In this document: positions 48,545 to 60,375 of the stretch, piece after piece
Numbering within the stretch: position 1 is the stretch's first letter
Layout: each line of letters starts with the position of its first letter
DNA from: Lates calcarifer
Taxonomy: Eukaryota > Chordata > Actinopteri > Centropomidae
Reading direction: 5' to 3'
DNA: 64,000 bases
Assembly: GCF_001640805.2 (NCBI RefSeq)
Contig: NC_066856.1
Span: forward strand, 19,287,712-19,351,711
The notes under the pieces: model-generated
Database searches by the model: none
Told to the model about the DNA's origin: nothing
What the model saw: only the letters and a program-made list of their open reading frames with translations
Position numbers and translations under genes: made by a program

Positions 48545-49821
48545 ATGGCGCCGGTGAGTTCTGCTAGCTGCTAGCGAATTTACTCAATTTCCTGTTAATT
48601 TCTTCGTTTTTAAGCGTATTTCGGTTTATTTAACTAAAATATTAAAGAGAACATTGAATTTAACGACTATGTGTGTGAACTTAAATGAGTTTTTATGAGA
48701 TATAGCATTAGCGCGTCGTCGGCTCGACGCTTGCTTACACGTGTTCTATTCATTTGACTGACGGGCGACTTGACTCCATAGATAAAATACGCGTTTTATA
48801 TAAAAACAGTAATTCTTTCGTATTTAACTGTAAAACTAGATATTTGCTGTCATTATCCATGTGGATGAAGGTCAACTGGTCAATTCGGCACAACTTTTTA
48901 TGAGCTAACACTACAATAGCTCCAGAAAATGATACTTTATTAACAGATATCTCTATTGTTTTATAATCCTCCATTAAAGAAGCGAGCATTTCCTGGGATC
49001 ACAGATTCACACGATTCATGCTTATTTTGTCAGAACAATATGTTTAATAGTTTAAGAAATTGTCCATAAAGAGATACTGAATAGATCATGATTTCTAATC
49101 CTCATGTTTTACATTGCAGATCAAACAGAAGAGGCCAGCTGTTGGCAAGAAAGCAAAAAAGGGAGCTTCATGGAAGTTCACCTTGGACCTGACCCACCCT
49201 GTGGAGGACGGGATCCTGGACTCTGCAAACTTTGTAAGTCTTTACAGCAGTTGTTGAATCCTTTAAGTGACAGAGGCTTGGTAAAAACCCTGTGGAACGT
49301 TTCTATAATGATTATTTAGAGACCTGTCTGTCCTATAAGGAGATTATTAAAAAGGTTAGTGATCTTTACGAGCAGCTAACCTTGTGTCTGGACTAGGGCT
49401 CCCTTCCCTAGCTCCAAATTTACTAGGGTTCTCTTCCCTAGTGCGTCACTATGCTCTGTTCAATAGGAAACCTTCCTCAAAGAGAGGATAAAGGTCAACG
49501 GCAAGACGGGGAATCTGGGTAACATCGTCCAGGTCGGCCGCATGAAGAACAAGATCAACGTCACGTCTGAGAAGCAGTTCTCCAAACGGTGAGACCAGAC
49601 TCAAATCCTGAGCTTCACATGAATGTTTAACACAACGCTGGAAAAGTACTCACTGTATTACACTTTCTCTGCCCAGGTACCTGAAGTACCTGACAAAGAA
49701 GTACCTGAAGAAGAACAACCTGCGTGACTGGCTCAGAGTGGTGGCGTCGGACAAGGAGACGTACGAGCTGCGTTACTTCCAGATCAGTCAGGACGACGAG
49801 GAGTCGGAGGCAGACGAGTAA
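48545..49821 (+). CDS. rpl22l1: ribosomal protein eL22-like 1
   Basis: Exons are 48545-48553 (Met-Ala-Pro only), 49120-49233, 49467-49588 and 49677-49821, giving 129 residues. It is a paralogue of the large-subunit protein eL22 that can replace it in ribosomes and has extra-ribosomal RNA-binding roles. Conserved blocks are [53 protein letters not shown] and [15 protein letters not shown], with an acidic C-terminal tail. [10 protein letters not shown] and the DKETYE/ISQDD ending favour RPL22L1 over RPL22, as does synteny. The basic N-terminus ([15 protein letters not shown]) fits an rRNA-binding extension. The tiny first coding exon is normal for ribosomal-protein genes. A poly(A) signal is at 49878-49883. 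Confidence 0.94.
49393..49441 (+). promoter_or_regulatory. rpl22l1: paired hairpins in rpl22l1 intron, candidate eL22-binding elements
   Basis: Two stem-loops have the same 6-bp stem (CTAGGG/CCCTAG) and a 7-base pyrimidine loop: 49393-49411 (loop CTCCCTT) and 49423-49441 (loop TTCTCTT). They are 11 bases apart and 25 bases before the exon starting at 49467. In each, a G-C pair closes the loop and the last loop base is T(U), which matches the eL22 recognition features described for hairpin RNAs. eL22-dependent control of its paralogue is reported in vertebrates. The link here is inference. Confidence 0.5.
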
Positions 49822-51122
49822 ACGGCGGCTGCACGGCGCCACAGCTGTCTGTGTCGGCAGCTGGAGCGAGGCAAGAGAATAAATGTGGAAAAAGAACTGT
49901 TCTGTCTTTGTTTTTATTTTTATTTTGGTGTCCACAAAAACAACTGAAGAGAGCACGACTCACGGCATCTCACTTAATGCTGGTATATGAAGTTTTTCAG
50001 GTGACAAATGAAAGGAAAAAGCAGCATTAAGTGTCTTTGTTTTGGTGATGGAGGTGGAGAGAGCTGTCGAACACATCAGGTGTCTCCTCGTGTCTGGTGG
50101 ATTGGGGCATTGTCTTTCTGTTTCTTCACTTTTTGTCACCAATCTGTTACACCAGTGTCACATGATTTCCATACAGTGTGTATAGAGATAAACTGACAGG
50201 TAGTGAAGCTGTGCAGTGAGGTCAGGTGGTGGATGATAAGACTTCTGGAAACCACAGATTACCACAAGTGATTCAAGTAGATGGGAGTAAAATCATAAAG
50301 AGATAAATAAAAGAGTTTTTCCTTTCCTTATTCTTCTATAAATAAATATGAATAAAATGTAAATAAATAAAAATAAAAATCCTGTTTTACAGATGAAAAC
50401 TTGTGTTTCTCAGGACGTTCATTCACCACAACCCTGACCTCATTTTTCTCTCTGAATAATTTACTCTCAGTTTATTAAGTTCTGCAGTTGTTTTAAAAAC
50501 TGAGCGTTATAACCTTCATGCAGGGAGGGTTCATCACAGGACTGTTGCATTAGTTTTAGCTAAGAACTCACTGATGGTGGTGGATACATGTGGAGTGTTC
50601 AGACTCGTCCATGCTCCTAAAGGTGCCACTAGGTGGTGCTACACGCTTGTGGCAAGTCAGTGTGGAACAGATCAAACTGATCCTGCTCCGTACTGTTAGT
50701 ACCTGCACAATTAACCTTCAGTTATTTAGCTCAGAGGAAATTAGAATTGCAGCTGATGAAACACAGTCAGAAATATATGATATCAACCGACTTAATTTCC
50801 CAAAAGAAGAAGAAGAGTAACACCTCCAGTTTGTATTGATAACCCTGATAACATCATCTGCTATTTGTCCTTGGACAAATAAAATGAATTGAAGCTAAAA
50901 CAATAAGAGATGACTTAAGAAATGATTCTCCTAAATATCCCATGAGTATGCTGTCTGTGCCTGAGTGGAGCTGTCGTTTTTAACGCTGAGATAAAAGATA
51001 TTCAGTGTTATAGTTCACTTAACATGAGTGGATAAATATTTATCTTTGAATCCTGGGACCAGCTTTAAAAACAACCACCACCACCAAAGAATCTCTTTCC
51101 ACTTCATCAGATCTTTGACCGT

Positions 51123-51391
51123 TTCAGAGACGGTGTCCATCTCCCTCCAGTTTTTTAAACTCCTGTATGAGTTGCTTCAGGCTGCCAACGAAAACCTTTA
51201 TTCCCTTAAACAGAAAAGGATGTTGTGCTTTGCCCCTGCTCTTTCAGTCTGAGTCTGGACCCGCTCCCATCCACTCATCTGTTGTGTATAAAGCACGTAG
51301 CCTCAGGAATGCGTCCACCTTCAGCTGCTCTGCAGTCGGCAGCGGCTGGTGGCGTCTCCAGTCTTTACATGAGGATTCACATGCAGTGATT
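51123..51391 (-). pseudogene. possible decayed coding segment, unrecognised
   Basis: On the minus strand one frame reads CKDWRRHQPLPTAEQLKVDA and LRLRALYTTDEWMGAG, meets a TGA (51244-51246), and then continues GIKVFVGSLKQLIQEFKKLE to a second TGA near 51123. The composition looks protein-like, but there is no start codon or clear splice site, and the plus strand is also open over part of the stretch. A chance open frame or a transposon remnant are equally possible. Confidence 0.2.
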
Positions 51392-51794
51392 GGATTTTAT
51401 AGTGTGCAGACACTCAGCAGTTTACAGTCACATGATTACATGTAGAAACACATAAGCATGAAGTGAGAAAATGATCCTGATGGATGAGTTTTCAGGTGTT
51501 TTCCAAAGCCACAGCTTCTGTGTGTTTGGCCTGAAGTTAACACAAACACTCAGAGTTTAATTTGGATTTTGGATGACGGCTGCATAAAACTCATTGTCAG
51601 GGCTTTTCCCACAGTCAGGGTGGTGCTGGGACCAGTTCCCAAACAAAACCTAAAAGTGTTGAGAGCAGTTAGTATCGTCAGGAAAGCTGATTTATTCTGG
51701 TGCCTTAAAGGATAAATCTGCTGTTTCTGAATCTCTGTTTTTGCCACTGATTGTTATTCAGTGTCTGACAACATTATGCTAAGATTCCTGCAGA

Positions 51795-52090
51795 GACAGA
51801 GCTTTTTATTAAAGAGGAAGATCCTTTTATTTAACCTGAAACATCATTATATGTCACTACCAGACTCCATTGACAAAAAGAGGAATTTTACTGCAGCAGA
51901 ACACAGGAATACTGCTCCCTTCAGTTGTTCACTTTTTTGTGTTATTGTGTGACTTTCACCGGTTGAAGAAGTATTCAGATCCTTTGCATAAATAAAAGCA
52001 CCACACAGTAACTCAAACACACTAACAGATGGAGGCAGCAGCTCCTGTGTTCTGCTCAGTAAAATTCCTCTTTTTGTCAGTGGAGTCTGG
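51795..52090. repeat. foldback repeat, copy 4
   Basis: The core is 51860-52090, starting CCAGACTCCATTGAC and ending TCAGTGGAGTCTGG. The left arm extends outward to a GAGACAGAGCTTTTTATT block as in copy 2, but the right extension is missing. Confidence 0.75.
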
Positions 52091-52905
52091 TACTTTTCCC
52101 AGCTGCCTAAAAACATGTACACTGGTCCACTTCTGGTCGTCTGCTCTGACCGTTGTGTAACCGTGTCTGCAGGTAACGCTGTAAACTGACTCTTTGTATC
52201 AGATTACCTGCAGATTACAATGACAATGCAGCACATACATACAGGCTCAGAACATACAGTGAGGATATATATAAACGTTAAAGACACAAATATCTACTCA
52301 GTGTTTGCAGGAGCAAAATGACAATTCACAATATTCACAGTAAAGATAGAAACTAGATTTAAAAACAGGTCAAATTCAGCTGTATCACACAGTAAAGTAA
52401 CAGTTTCATTGTTTTGTTTGTAAGATAAAGTGCAGTTTAAAATGTGCATCAAGTTACAGTCAATAAATACAAATAATATAAAAGATATGACAATTAAAAG
52501 CCATTAAATAAAACTGTAAAATCATTTTACAGCAGAAAATCTAAACTTCATCAGATTCGGGCTCATTAAATAAACAATAATTACACTGTAATCTAATTAA
52601 CTTGGTGTTTAATTTAGATTATCATCAGAGAGATCATCTGTCCTTCAATGCTCAGTCTGTTCCTGTAAATAAATCAACATGGCTGAGGAGATTTAAAGGT
52701 GCTGTGCATGAAACTATAACAGCTGCTGCACTTGTATATGTCAACAGGTCTGTCTCCATGGCAACCGGGCATCCACCATCCACTGATGAAGACCATGACA
52801 CAGCTAAAAGCTCTGGTAGAAACATGGTGAGCTGTGCAAATTATGAGTGATGTTAACATAAAACTGCAGGGTGTCGAAGCTAAGATCGTTTTCTGTTACA
52901 TACCT

Positions 52906-52907
<2 letters not shown>

Positions 52908-52958
<51 letters not shown>

Positions 52959-53027
52959 GCCACCCACCTGCACAACAAAAAACACCAGCCAGCCAGACCC
53001 ACAGCACACCATCCCCCTCTGAATGAT

Positions 53028-53080
<53 letters not shown>

Positions 53081-53219
53081 GGCCACTTCCCACCCCTGCA
53101 TACAAACAGAAAGAAACGTCACCTGTGGCAGCTGCAGCTCAGAGTTACCCTCACAGCAGCTATCCTATCCTCCCTCTGCTGAATGAATGATGACACACAC
53201 ACACACACACACACACACA
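52908..53219. repeat. three CA microsatellites in 310 bases
   Basis: (CA)n at 52908-52956, 53029-53078 and 53192-53219. The second and third are each preceded by CCCTCT and GAATGA/TGACACAC wording, which suggests that an array and its flank were copied together. Confidence 0.88.
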
Positions 53220-53312
53220 GGCTCAGGTGTTGAATATTTTATCAGCCTGGTCACATGGTGTCAGGTCCGAATGATTAACGCTGCCGTCTCCTCTCGTCAC
53301 CATTTCCCGCAG

Positions 53313-53989
53313 GTCTCCACAGGACGAGGACTCACAGGAGAGGGAGCACACAGCAGGTGAGTGTCTTTACCTGTCTGCTCAGGTGCGCTCTTCACCCTCC
53401 TCAATCCAACCTGTCTCTGCTCAGCTCAGGTGTTGGTCTCGCTCGTCTTTTCTGAGCGTGCAGCAGTATTTTCAGCTGTAAAAGCAGCTGGTTCAGGATC
53501 AGTTTTTAGCCTCCACGGTCCAGTCGAACCTTTCCTTCGTGAAAGTGGATCCTCTGTCGTCATTAATGTTTCAGAGAGGGAGTCTCGCTCTAGTGAGTGA
53601 GGAGAAGAGGTGATGGTATCCCTTCATCACCATCAGGGTTAGACAGGTGCAAAGAAGCCACCAGGCAGCTACTTATACTAAAATACACTGGTTTACAGCA
53701 CGATTATTTTCATTACTGATTCATCTGCAGATTATTGTTTGCTTTATTAACTGTCAGAATTTTTTTTTTTTTGTAACATCTTTTGTTCATGTGTCATTTA
53801 TTGAACATTTATTGATAAAAAATGGTGAAAATAGATTTTTTTTTCTGGCTGTTGACAGTTTGTCTCCATCTGGATTTTTGGCTGAGACACAGGAAGAGGA
53901 CGGCTGATGAGGAGGATGACAGAAGGAGCGACAGGAGAAAGGAAGGCGGAGTAAGAAACATTAACTTGAACAGGTGATAACCAGGTGTG
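53313..53989 (+). other. slc7a14: slc7a14 5' UTR exon candidates
   Basis: A 44-base segment 53313-53356 lies between a pyrimidine-rich cag acceptor and a gtgagt donor. The next good acceptor, after a T-rich tract, starts an exon at 53859 that runs into the coding start at 53990. Non-coding leader exons are inferred. The promoter was not identified. Confidence 0.4.
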
Positions 53990-56099
53990 ATGGCGGCGTG
54001 GCTCGGCCGGGTGTCTCTGGGCGACGCCTGGTACAACATGTACTCCCGCCTGCTGCGAACCAAACCCGTGGGCTCCATGGCCCACGGCTCCGACGACCTC
54101 ACCGAGCTCGGGGAGGGGTCGGCGGTCGGGCTGGCCAAGGTCCTGACCACCGTGGACCTGGTGTCGCTCGGCGTGGGCAGCTGCGTCGGCACGGGGATGT
54201 ACGTGGTCGCTGGGCTGGTTGCCAAGGCCATGGCCGGGCCAGGGGTCATCCTGTCGTTCATCATCGCGGCGGTGGCCTCCATACTGTCAGGTGAGCGCAG
54301 AGCGGTGACACAGGGATGGAAAGTAACTAAGTACATTTACTCAGGAAGTGATCTACATCTACATCCACACAGATACGTTTTCTACATCACTTCTGCTACG
54401 ATTACGCCTGGAATCCACACTACTCTGCAGTTTTCAGTTTTCCAGCCCCTGAAACAAAGAAACGCTGCTCGTCCTGTTTTAGTTCGAAGACTCCAGGTGG
54501 TTTGTTTTAGTCTGGACGAGCAGAAACGACAACTCAAACACAAAACCAGATTTGCAGACTCTTAAAGACAAGGTGGAGGACCAGTCTTAGTTGATATTCT
54601 GCTACAAATCAGTGGTTAATCATATGAATTATTGAGGCACAGGAAGCTGATGTTATTCTGCTTTTTTCTGCAACAAATCCCATGAAATGATGAAGATTCT
54701 CCCCTGCAGCAACACTAAAAACTACTCCTTATGTTTGTCTCTGTGTGTGTGATTTTTCTTTAAGGTGTGTGTTATGCAGAGTTTGGAGTCCGGGTCCCGA
54801 AAACGACCGGCTCGGCCTACACCTACAGCTACGTGACGGTCGGGGAGTTCGTGGCGTTCTTCATCGGCTGGAACTTGATCCTGGAGTACCTGATCGGCAC
54901 GGCGGCGGGGGCCTCCGCTCTCAGCAGCATGTTCGACTCTCTGGCCAATCACAGCATCAGTAACTACATGATCACACACCTGGGCACGCTCAGAGGACTC
55001 GGTGAGTACGAACCAGTACGAGTCTGGTCGGGAGGCGGTCTGGATTCTGAGTCGTGTGTCTCTCTGTCTCAGGTAAAGGTGAGGACACGTACCCGGACCT
55101 GCTGGCCCTCTTCATCGCCCTCCTGGTGACAGCAATCATCGCCCTCGGCGTGCGCAACTCAGTGGGCTTCAACAACGTCCTCAACGTGGTCAACCTGGTG
55201 GTCTGGGTCTTCATGATCATCGCGGGACTCTTCTTCCTCTCTGCCAGCAACTGGGAGAGCGGGAAGTTCCTGCCTTACGGCTGGTCAGGGGTGAGATCCT
55301 GAAGCTATTACCTGAGTCTTGACAGCGTCAGAGTCCAGGTGTAAAAGAAGAACATGATCTCTTGTTTCTGCTCAGGTGATGCAGGGTGCAGCGACCTGTT
55401 TCTACGCCTTCATTGGCTTCGACATCATCGCAACGACGGGAGAGGAGGCGAAAAACCCCAACACCTCCATCCCCTACGCCATCACCGCCTCACTGGTCAC
55501 CTGCCTCACCGCCTACGTGTCGGTCAGTGCACATGAATATGCTTTTAAAAAGCACCAGAACTAGTGGACAACTCAGTATCCATCATATAGAAATATGCCC
55601 ATATTTCAATGCCAGACTCCATTGACAAAAACAGGATTTAACCAGGAGCTGCTGGAATACCAGCTGCCTCCATCTGTTAGTGTGTCTGTGTTACTGTGTG
55701 GTACTTGTACTTCAGTAAAGTATCTGATTACTTCTTCCACCACTGAAAGTCACACAGTAACACAGACACACTAACAGATGGAGGCAGTGGTATTCCAGCA
55801 GCTCCTGGTTAAATCCCTGTTTTTCTCAATGGAGTCTGGTACTGTAAATAGTGATGTCTGCTGACTACAGGTGAGTGTGATCCTGACTCTCATGGTTCCC
55901 TACGACCTGATCGACGGCTCGGCTCCTCTCATGGAGATGTTTGCGGTGCACGGCTTCCTGTGGGGGAAGTACACCGTGGCTGTGGGCTCCATCGCCGGGC
56001 TCACCGTCTCCCTGCTGGGCTCCTTGTTCCCCATGCCCCGGGTGATCTACGCCATGGCCCGGGACGGACTGCTGTTCAGGTGAGAAGGCGTGAGACGCA

Positions 56100-56134
<35 letters not shown>

Positions 56135-58027
56135 GCTGTTTGACTTGAGAATGTGTGTGCAGGTTCCTGTCACACGTGTCTGCGCTCACACACACTCCCA
56201 CGGTGGCGTGTGTGGTGTCGGGGAGCTTCGCCGCCCTCCTCGCTCTGCTGGTGAGCCTCAGGGACCTGATCGAGATGATGTCCATCGGCACCCTGCTGGC
56301 CTACACCCTGGTGAGCGTGTGTGTGCTCCTGCTGCGCTACCAGCCCGACGAACAAGTCGACACGCACCACTTTAACTCTGGGGAGGACGTGGACGGCCTG
56401 AAGCACCTGGAGGACGGCGCCGCGCCCACAAAAGACGACCAGATGCTGATCGAAGGCTCGGGCGGTGATGGGTCTTCATCCTACCACGCTGGAGGGACTG
56501 AAGGAGAAGGAGACGACTCTGATTTCCACACAGGCCACGCCTCGTTGTTGAAAAGGCTTCTGGGAGGTCATTACTACACCCTGAGGCTGCGCCTGGGAAT
56601 GCCCGACGCGTCAGCCCGGCCCACGCCCGCCACAGGCCGCATAGTGACCCGATGCACCCTGCTCCTCTTCCTCATGTCCTTCCTCCTCTGGTCCACCGTC
56701 ATATTTGGCGTGGAGCAGGGAACCGGGGCCGGGGCGGTGTTTTCAGGGCTGATGGCCACGATGATGGCGGTTTCCATGGCAAAGCTTTTAATAATGATCT
56801 TACAGCAGCCAGAGAGCACACGGGTCCTGCCCTACATGGCGCCCTGTGTGCCCTTTGTCCCTGCAGCGGCCATATTGGTCAACAGCTACCTCATGCTCAA
56901 ACTGTCTCCTCTCACCTGGGCCAGGTTCACCATCTGGTGCCTCATAGGTGAGTCGACACCTTCTTTATTATAGATGTATTACAGGTTCCTCCTCTGTTTT
57001 TAAAGTGTGCCAGACTCCATTGACAAAAACAGGGATTTTACCGAGCAGAACTCAGGAGCTGCTGCCTCCATCTGTTAGTGTGTCTGTGTTACTGTGTGGT
57101 ACTTTTACTTCAGTAAAGTATCTGATTACTTCTACCACCACTGAAAGTCTCACAGTAACACAGACACACTAACAGATGGAGGCAGTGGTATTCCAGCAGC
57201 TCCTGGTTAAATCCCTGTTTTCCTCTATGGAGTCTGGTACTGATATATATAGAGATGTTTCTGGTGAAACTAAAAGTTCCTCTCTAAAAGCTGAAACCAG
57301 TGATGAAACCAGTTTAATGCCAGATTTTACTTTAACAGACGAGGTGTTTGTGATGATTTGGTGTGATTTGGTTGATTGTGTCATATCAACAGGCCTAAAA
57401 CATGAGACGTTGCATTCTGACACTTGAGGCCTGTGGTTTCAGTTCCTTAGTTGTAGCAGGGTTTATTTTTAGTCAGTGTGTATCATACAGGCTTCTTCCT
57501 GTCGGTCTTTGCACAGATGTGTTTAACAGGTGATGAAGTGAAGGGAGAGTTTCCCACCTTCTGGACCTGATGAAGGTTGCTAACTCTTCCCAGGTTTGAT
57601 CTTCTGAGCTAACCTGATCCCGTCTGTCCCGTCTCCAGGCCTCCTGATCTACAGCTGTTATGGAGTGTGGCACAGCACGCTGGAGCTCAACGCCCGCGAG
57701 CAGCAGGCGCACGCCAGCTCCTACCAGCGCTTCGACGACCACCTGGACGACACCTTCTCCCCCGACGGCGACGACCTTTACCCCCAGGAGCAGGACGAGA
57801 GACCCTACCAGGGCTGGTCCGCCCCGGAGGAGAGGGGGTGCCACTACCAGCAGCACAACCAGGACCAGGAGGAGAGCCAGTATGAGGACCAGGAGGAGGG
57901 GGAGTATGAGGATAGTGGGGACCAGTATGGGTACCAGTCTGGACCGGGAGGGCAGTACACGAGCAGAGGGGGCAGGTCCAAGGGGAGGACCAATCACGGC
58001 TTTGATGCAGGTGAAGAGGAGGACTGA
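53990..58027 (+). CDS. slc7a14: solute carrier family 7 member 14 (lysosomal amino acid transporter-like)
   Basis: Exons are 53990-54290, 54765-55001, 55073-55290, 55376-55522, 55871-56079, 56163-56947 and 57639-58027. All are in phase and give 761 residues (human about 771). The family is APC-type with about 14 membrane helices. SLC7A14 is found in lysosomes of neurons and retina, and its human gene is linked to retinitis pigmentosa. Substrate reports differ (cationic amino acids, GABA). Diagnostic stretches are [60 protein letters not shown] and [20 protein letters not shown]. The start ATG precedes [20 protein letters not shown], which aligns with the family N-terminus. A long hydrophilic loop (56370-56560) separates two membrane blocks. 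The C-terminal tail (57690-58027) is rich in Glu, Gln, Asp, Tyr and Gly. The poly(A) signal is at 58829-58834. Confidence 0.93.
55612..55839. repeat. foldback repeat, copy 5
   Basis: Starts CCAGACTCCATTGAC, ends TCAATGGAGTCTGG. Arms of about 80 bases pair almost throughout (for example CTCCATCTGTTAGTGTG with its complement). The loop contains TTACTTCTTCCACCACTG. It lies in the slc7a14 intron before exon 55871. Confidence 0.82.
57010..57270. repeat. foldback repeat, copy 6
   Basis: The core is 57010-57237, starting CCAGACTCCATTGAC and ending TATGGAGTCTGG, with arms near-identical to copy 5. The right arm extension (GATATATATAGAGATGTTTC) matches copy 2. It lies in the last slc7a14 intron. Confidence 0.82.
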
Positions 58028-58850
58028 GTACAGGAAGTTACATCACAGAAAACTGAGCTGGACTCATTTCTGCTGCTCGTACGACATGAAGTCTAATCTC
58101 CCTCTTTAAGTTGATACTTGAAACTTGAAGTGAACTCTGTGTGTTTGGACGTCGGAGCGGAGACGACGGGCACCTCCCATCACTGAATGAGGCCACAGCA
58201 GCTGCAGAGGCTTCACTGAACTCTGGTGTCTTCAACATTCACACCAACGACCCGACAGCAGCATCAACGCCGAGTCCTGGTTCCTGACTCCAGCCCCAGT
58301 CACTGAGAGACGTCGCAATACAAAACTTCCCTTTGCAAAGTGGCGATTTAGCGCCCTACACATTTTAAAACACTCCTCTTATTGGCCTGTTTGGAAATCC
58401 ATCTCTCAAAGATCTAAAACCCGGCTCACCATCTTTACACCGCTCCAGTTCTGCTGTTGGCCTCTGATGAAGTGTAGAAGTCGTCTTATTCTTAGGACGA
58501 TCATAGAAGTTTGTTTGTTCTGGGTTTGTGAAGCTGTGTATCTGAGCAGATGCTGTGGCAGAAACGCCTCCACAAACAGATTCACTCTGGACGCAGAAAT
58601 ACTCTCATTGGTCGAGTTAAACTTCAGGAGGATTACTGTTACTAATCACATTACTTCTGCTTCTAAACAGTCTTCTTTGCAGGTAAAGAAACTCTTTTTG
58701 TCTCGTGACCCTGAACGCCTCGCGGTGATTTTGCTGTTCCTCTCGTTTTGTGTTTGTGCTTTGTTTCCAGTGGCGATGACTTTCTGAAACCTCGTCTGGG
58801 TGAGTGTTGTATTTGTTCGTGCTGCAGGAATAAATGAAACGATTTATCCT
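58028..58850 (+). other. slc7a14: slc7a14 3' UTR
   Basis: Non-coding sequence from the stop to just past AATAAA at 58829-58834. No other gene is seen within it. Confidence 0.6.
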
Positions 58851-58929
58851 GAGACTTCATCTGCAGAAATGATTCTAAACTTTGAACAACTGCTACAGAG
58901 TGAAAACACACTGCTGCTGATGATGATGA

Positions 58930-59622
58930 TGTGAATATGATGAGTTTCTTTATTTAAAATTGCAAAAACATTGCATGGATAAAATGAAATGTCAGGGAAA
59001 GGTTCAGAAACACGTTCATGCTATTTAAAGTATAAAAGCTGCATGAAGGAGACAGAAAGGAAACAACACCATGAAACAAAAGTTAAGTATCACAGATTAG
59101 CTTCCATTAATCGTAGCTGCTCAGACATTCTGATTCTGCAGACAGGACGTGATTAACTTGAGTTATGTGTTGCTGAAAACTGAGGTCACGGTCAGTGAAA
59201 CAGGCAGAGAGCCAAGAAGAACAACGACAAAACAAAAAAACTTCACACTTTGCAAAACTTCCCTTCCTGTCTGGGGAAAGTGGAACACGCTGACTCCAGC
59301 TGAAGATACTGTAAATGAAGTTATATGGTTACCACAAGGCCCATATTCGACCCCAAAGGACCCTGGAGTTTGATCTTAACAGTGGACAGATACTCTGTAG
59401 TCTGGATTGAGGACTTTGAAATGCATCTTGTTAGTTTTCTATCTTTCTGTTTCAGTGAGCTCCTCTTCTCCTGTAGTTTTAGTGGTGAATAAAGTTTGTT
59501 GAAGGTGAATCTGCAGGGAACGCTGCATCAGATTAAATGAATTCAGTCTGATGTTTGATGCTACATTATCAGATAAATGTGAAACTTGATTATGATCATG
59601 TGCAGTCCCGGAGGAGCAGGCT
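58930..59622 (-). other. cldn11: cldn11 3' UTR (inferred)
   Basis: Minus-strand non-coding sequence downstream of the claudin stop. An AATAAA on the minus strand at 58949-58954 would end the transcript near 58930. Confidence 0.45.
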
Positions 59623-60333
59623 TCACACCCTGGCGCTCTTGGCGTGGTTGGCGGGGGGGTCCATCGGCGTGGCCGTGCCCCCCTGTCTGGAGTAGTAGAA
59701 GCTGTTCTCTCTGCTCGGGATCCTGAGGTCGGTGCCGTGGCAGCACAGGATCATGGAGCCGCCCACGAGGCAGAGGCCGGAGCCGACCCAGCCGGCGTAC
59801 AGGGAGAAGCCGAACGACATCAGACCCTCGTCCAGGTGAGCGCCGATGGGGAACCAGACGGTGGAGATGATGCCGCACACAGCTGCAGAGGACCAGGACA
59901 CAGAGGTGAGAAAATCTGTTTGTATCTGTCCCTGTTGACAGGAAGCACCCGTCTCCTCACACAGGAAGCTGGTCAGGACGAGGCCCAGGCCGACAGACCC
60001 TGACCCTCCTTCCACCCCCCCCACCCCTCCCTCCTGCAGCAGCTGGGAAAGACCCGAGCGCTGCACGTCCTCCAACTACTGTTCACACCAAAACCACAGA
60101 GCAGTCTCTGCACACCTTCAACTGCAAACATCAGGTCTTCCTCCTCTATTTATTTTATCAACGCTTCACTGTTTGTCTGCAAAGCTTTAAATTACCTGAG
60201 CTTGTTCTGTGGTGGAGAAACAGCGTGTGATGTGCAGTTAACTGGACATGATCATTTCAGAGAGAAGAAATATCAGACACTAAAAATGATCTTTAATGAT
60301 GTTTTAATTAGAGTGTGAATGAATGAATGTAAG

Positions 60334-60375
<42 letters not shown>

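Larger units (their letters stand above)
49890..53312. other. intergenic, rpl22l1 to slc7a14
   Basis: About 3.4 kb without a convincing gene. Near 50840-50900 the sequence ends like a retroposon 3' tail (ACAAATAAAATGAATTGAA). A possible decayed minus-strand coding segment lies at 51123-51391, a foldback repeat at 51795-52090, and three CA arrays at 52908-53219. Confidence 0.6.

Noticed and set aside
50590..50820. 76-codon plus-strand ORF
   Set aside because: No homology recognised; it lies in sequence that ends like a retroposon tail.
51244..51246. In-frame TGA as a selenocysteine codon
   Set aside because: No SECIS-like element was recognised and the surrounding frame has no start or splice support.
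53990..58027. Assignment to a plasma-membrane cationic transporter (SLC7A1-4)
   Set aside because: Long near-identical stretches to SLC7A14, its extended hydrophilic loop, and the rpl22l1/cldn11 context point to SLC7A14.
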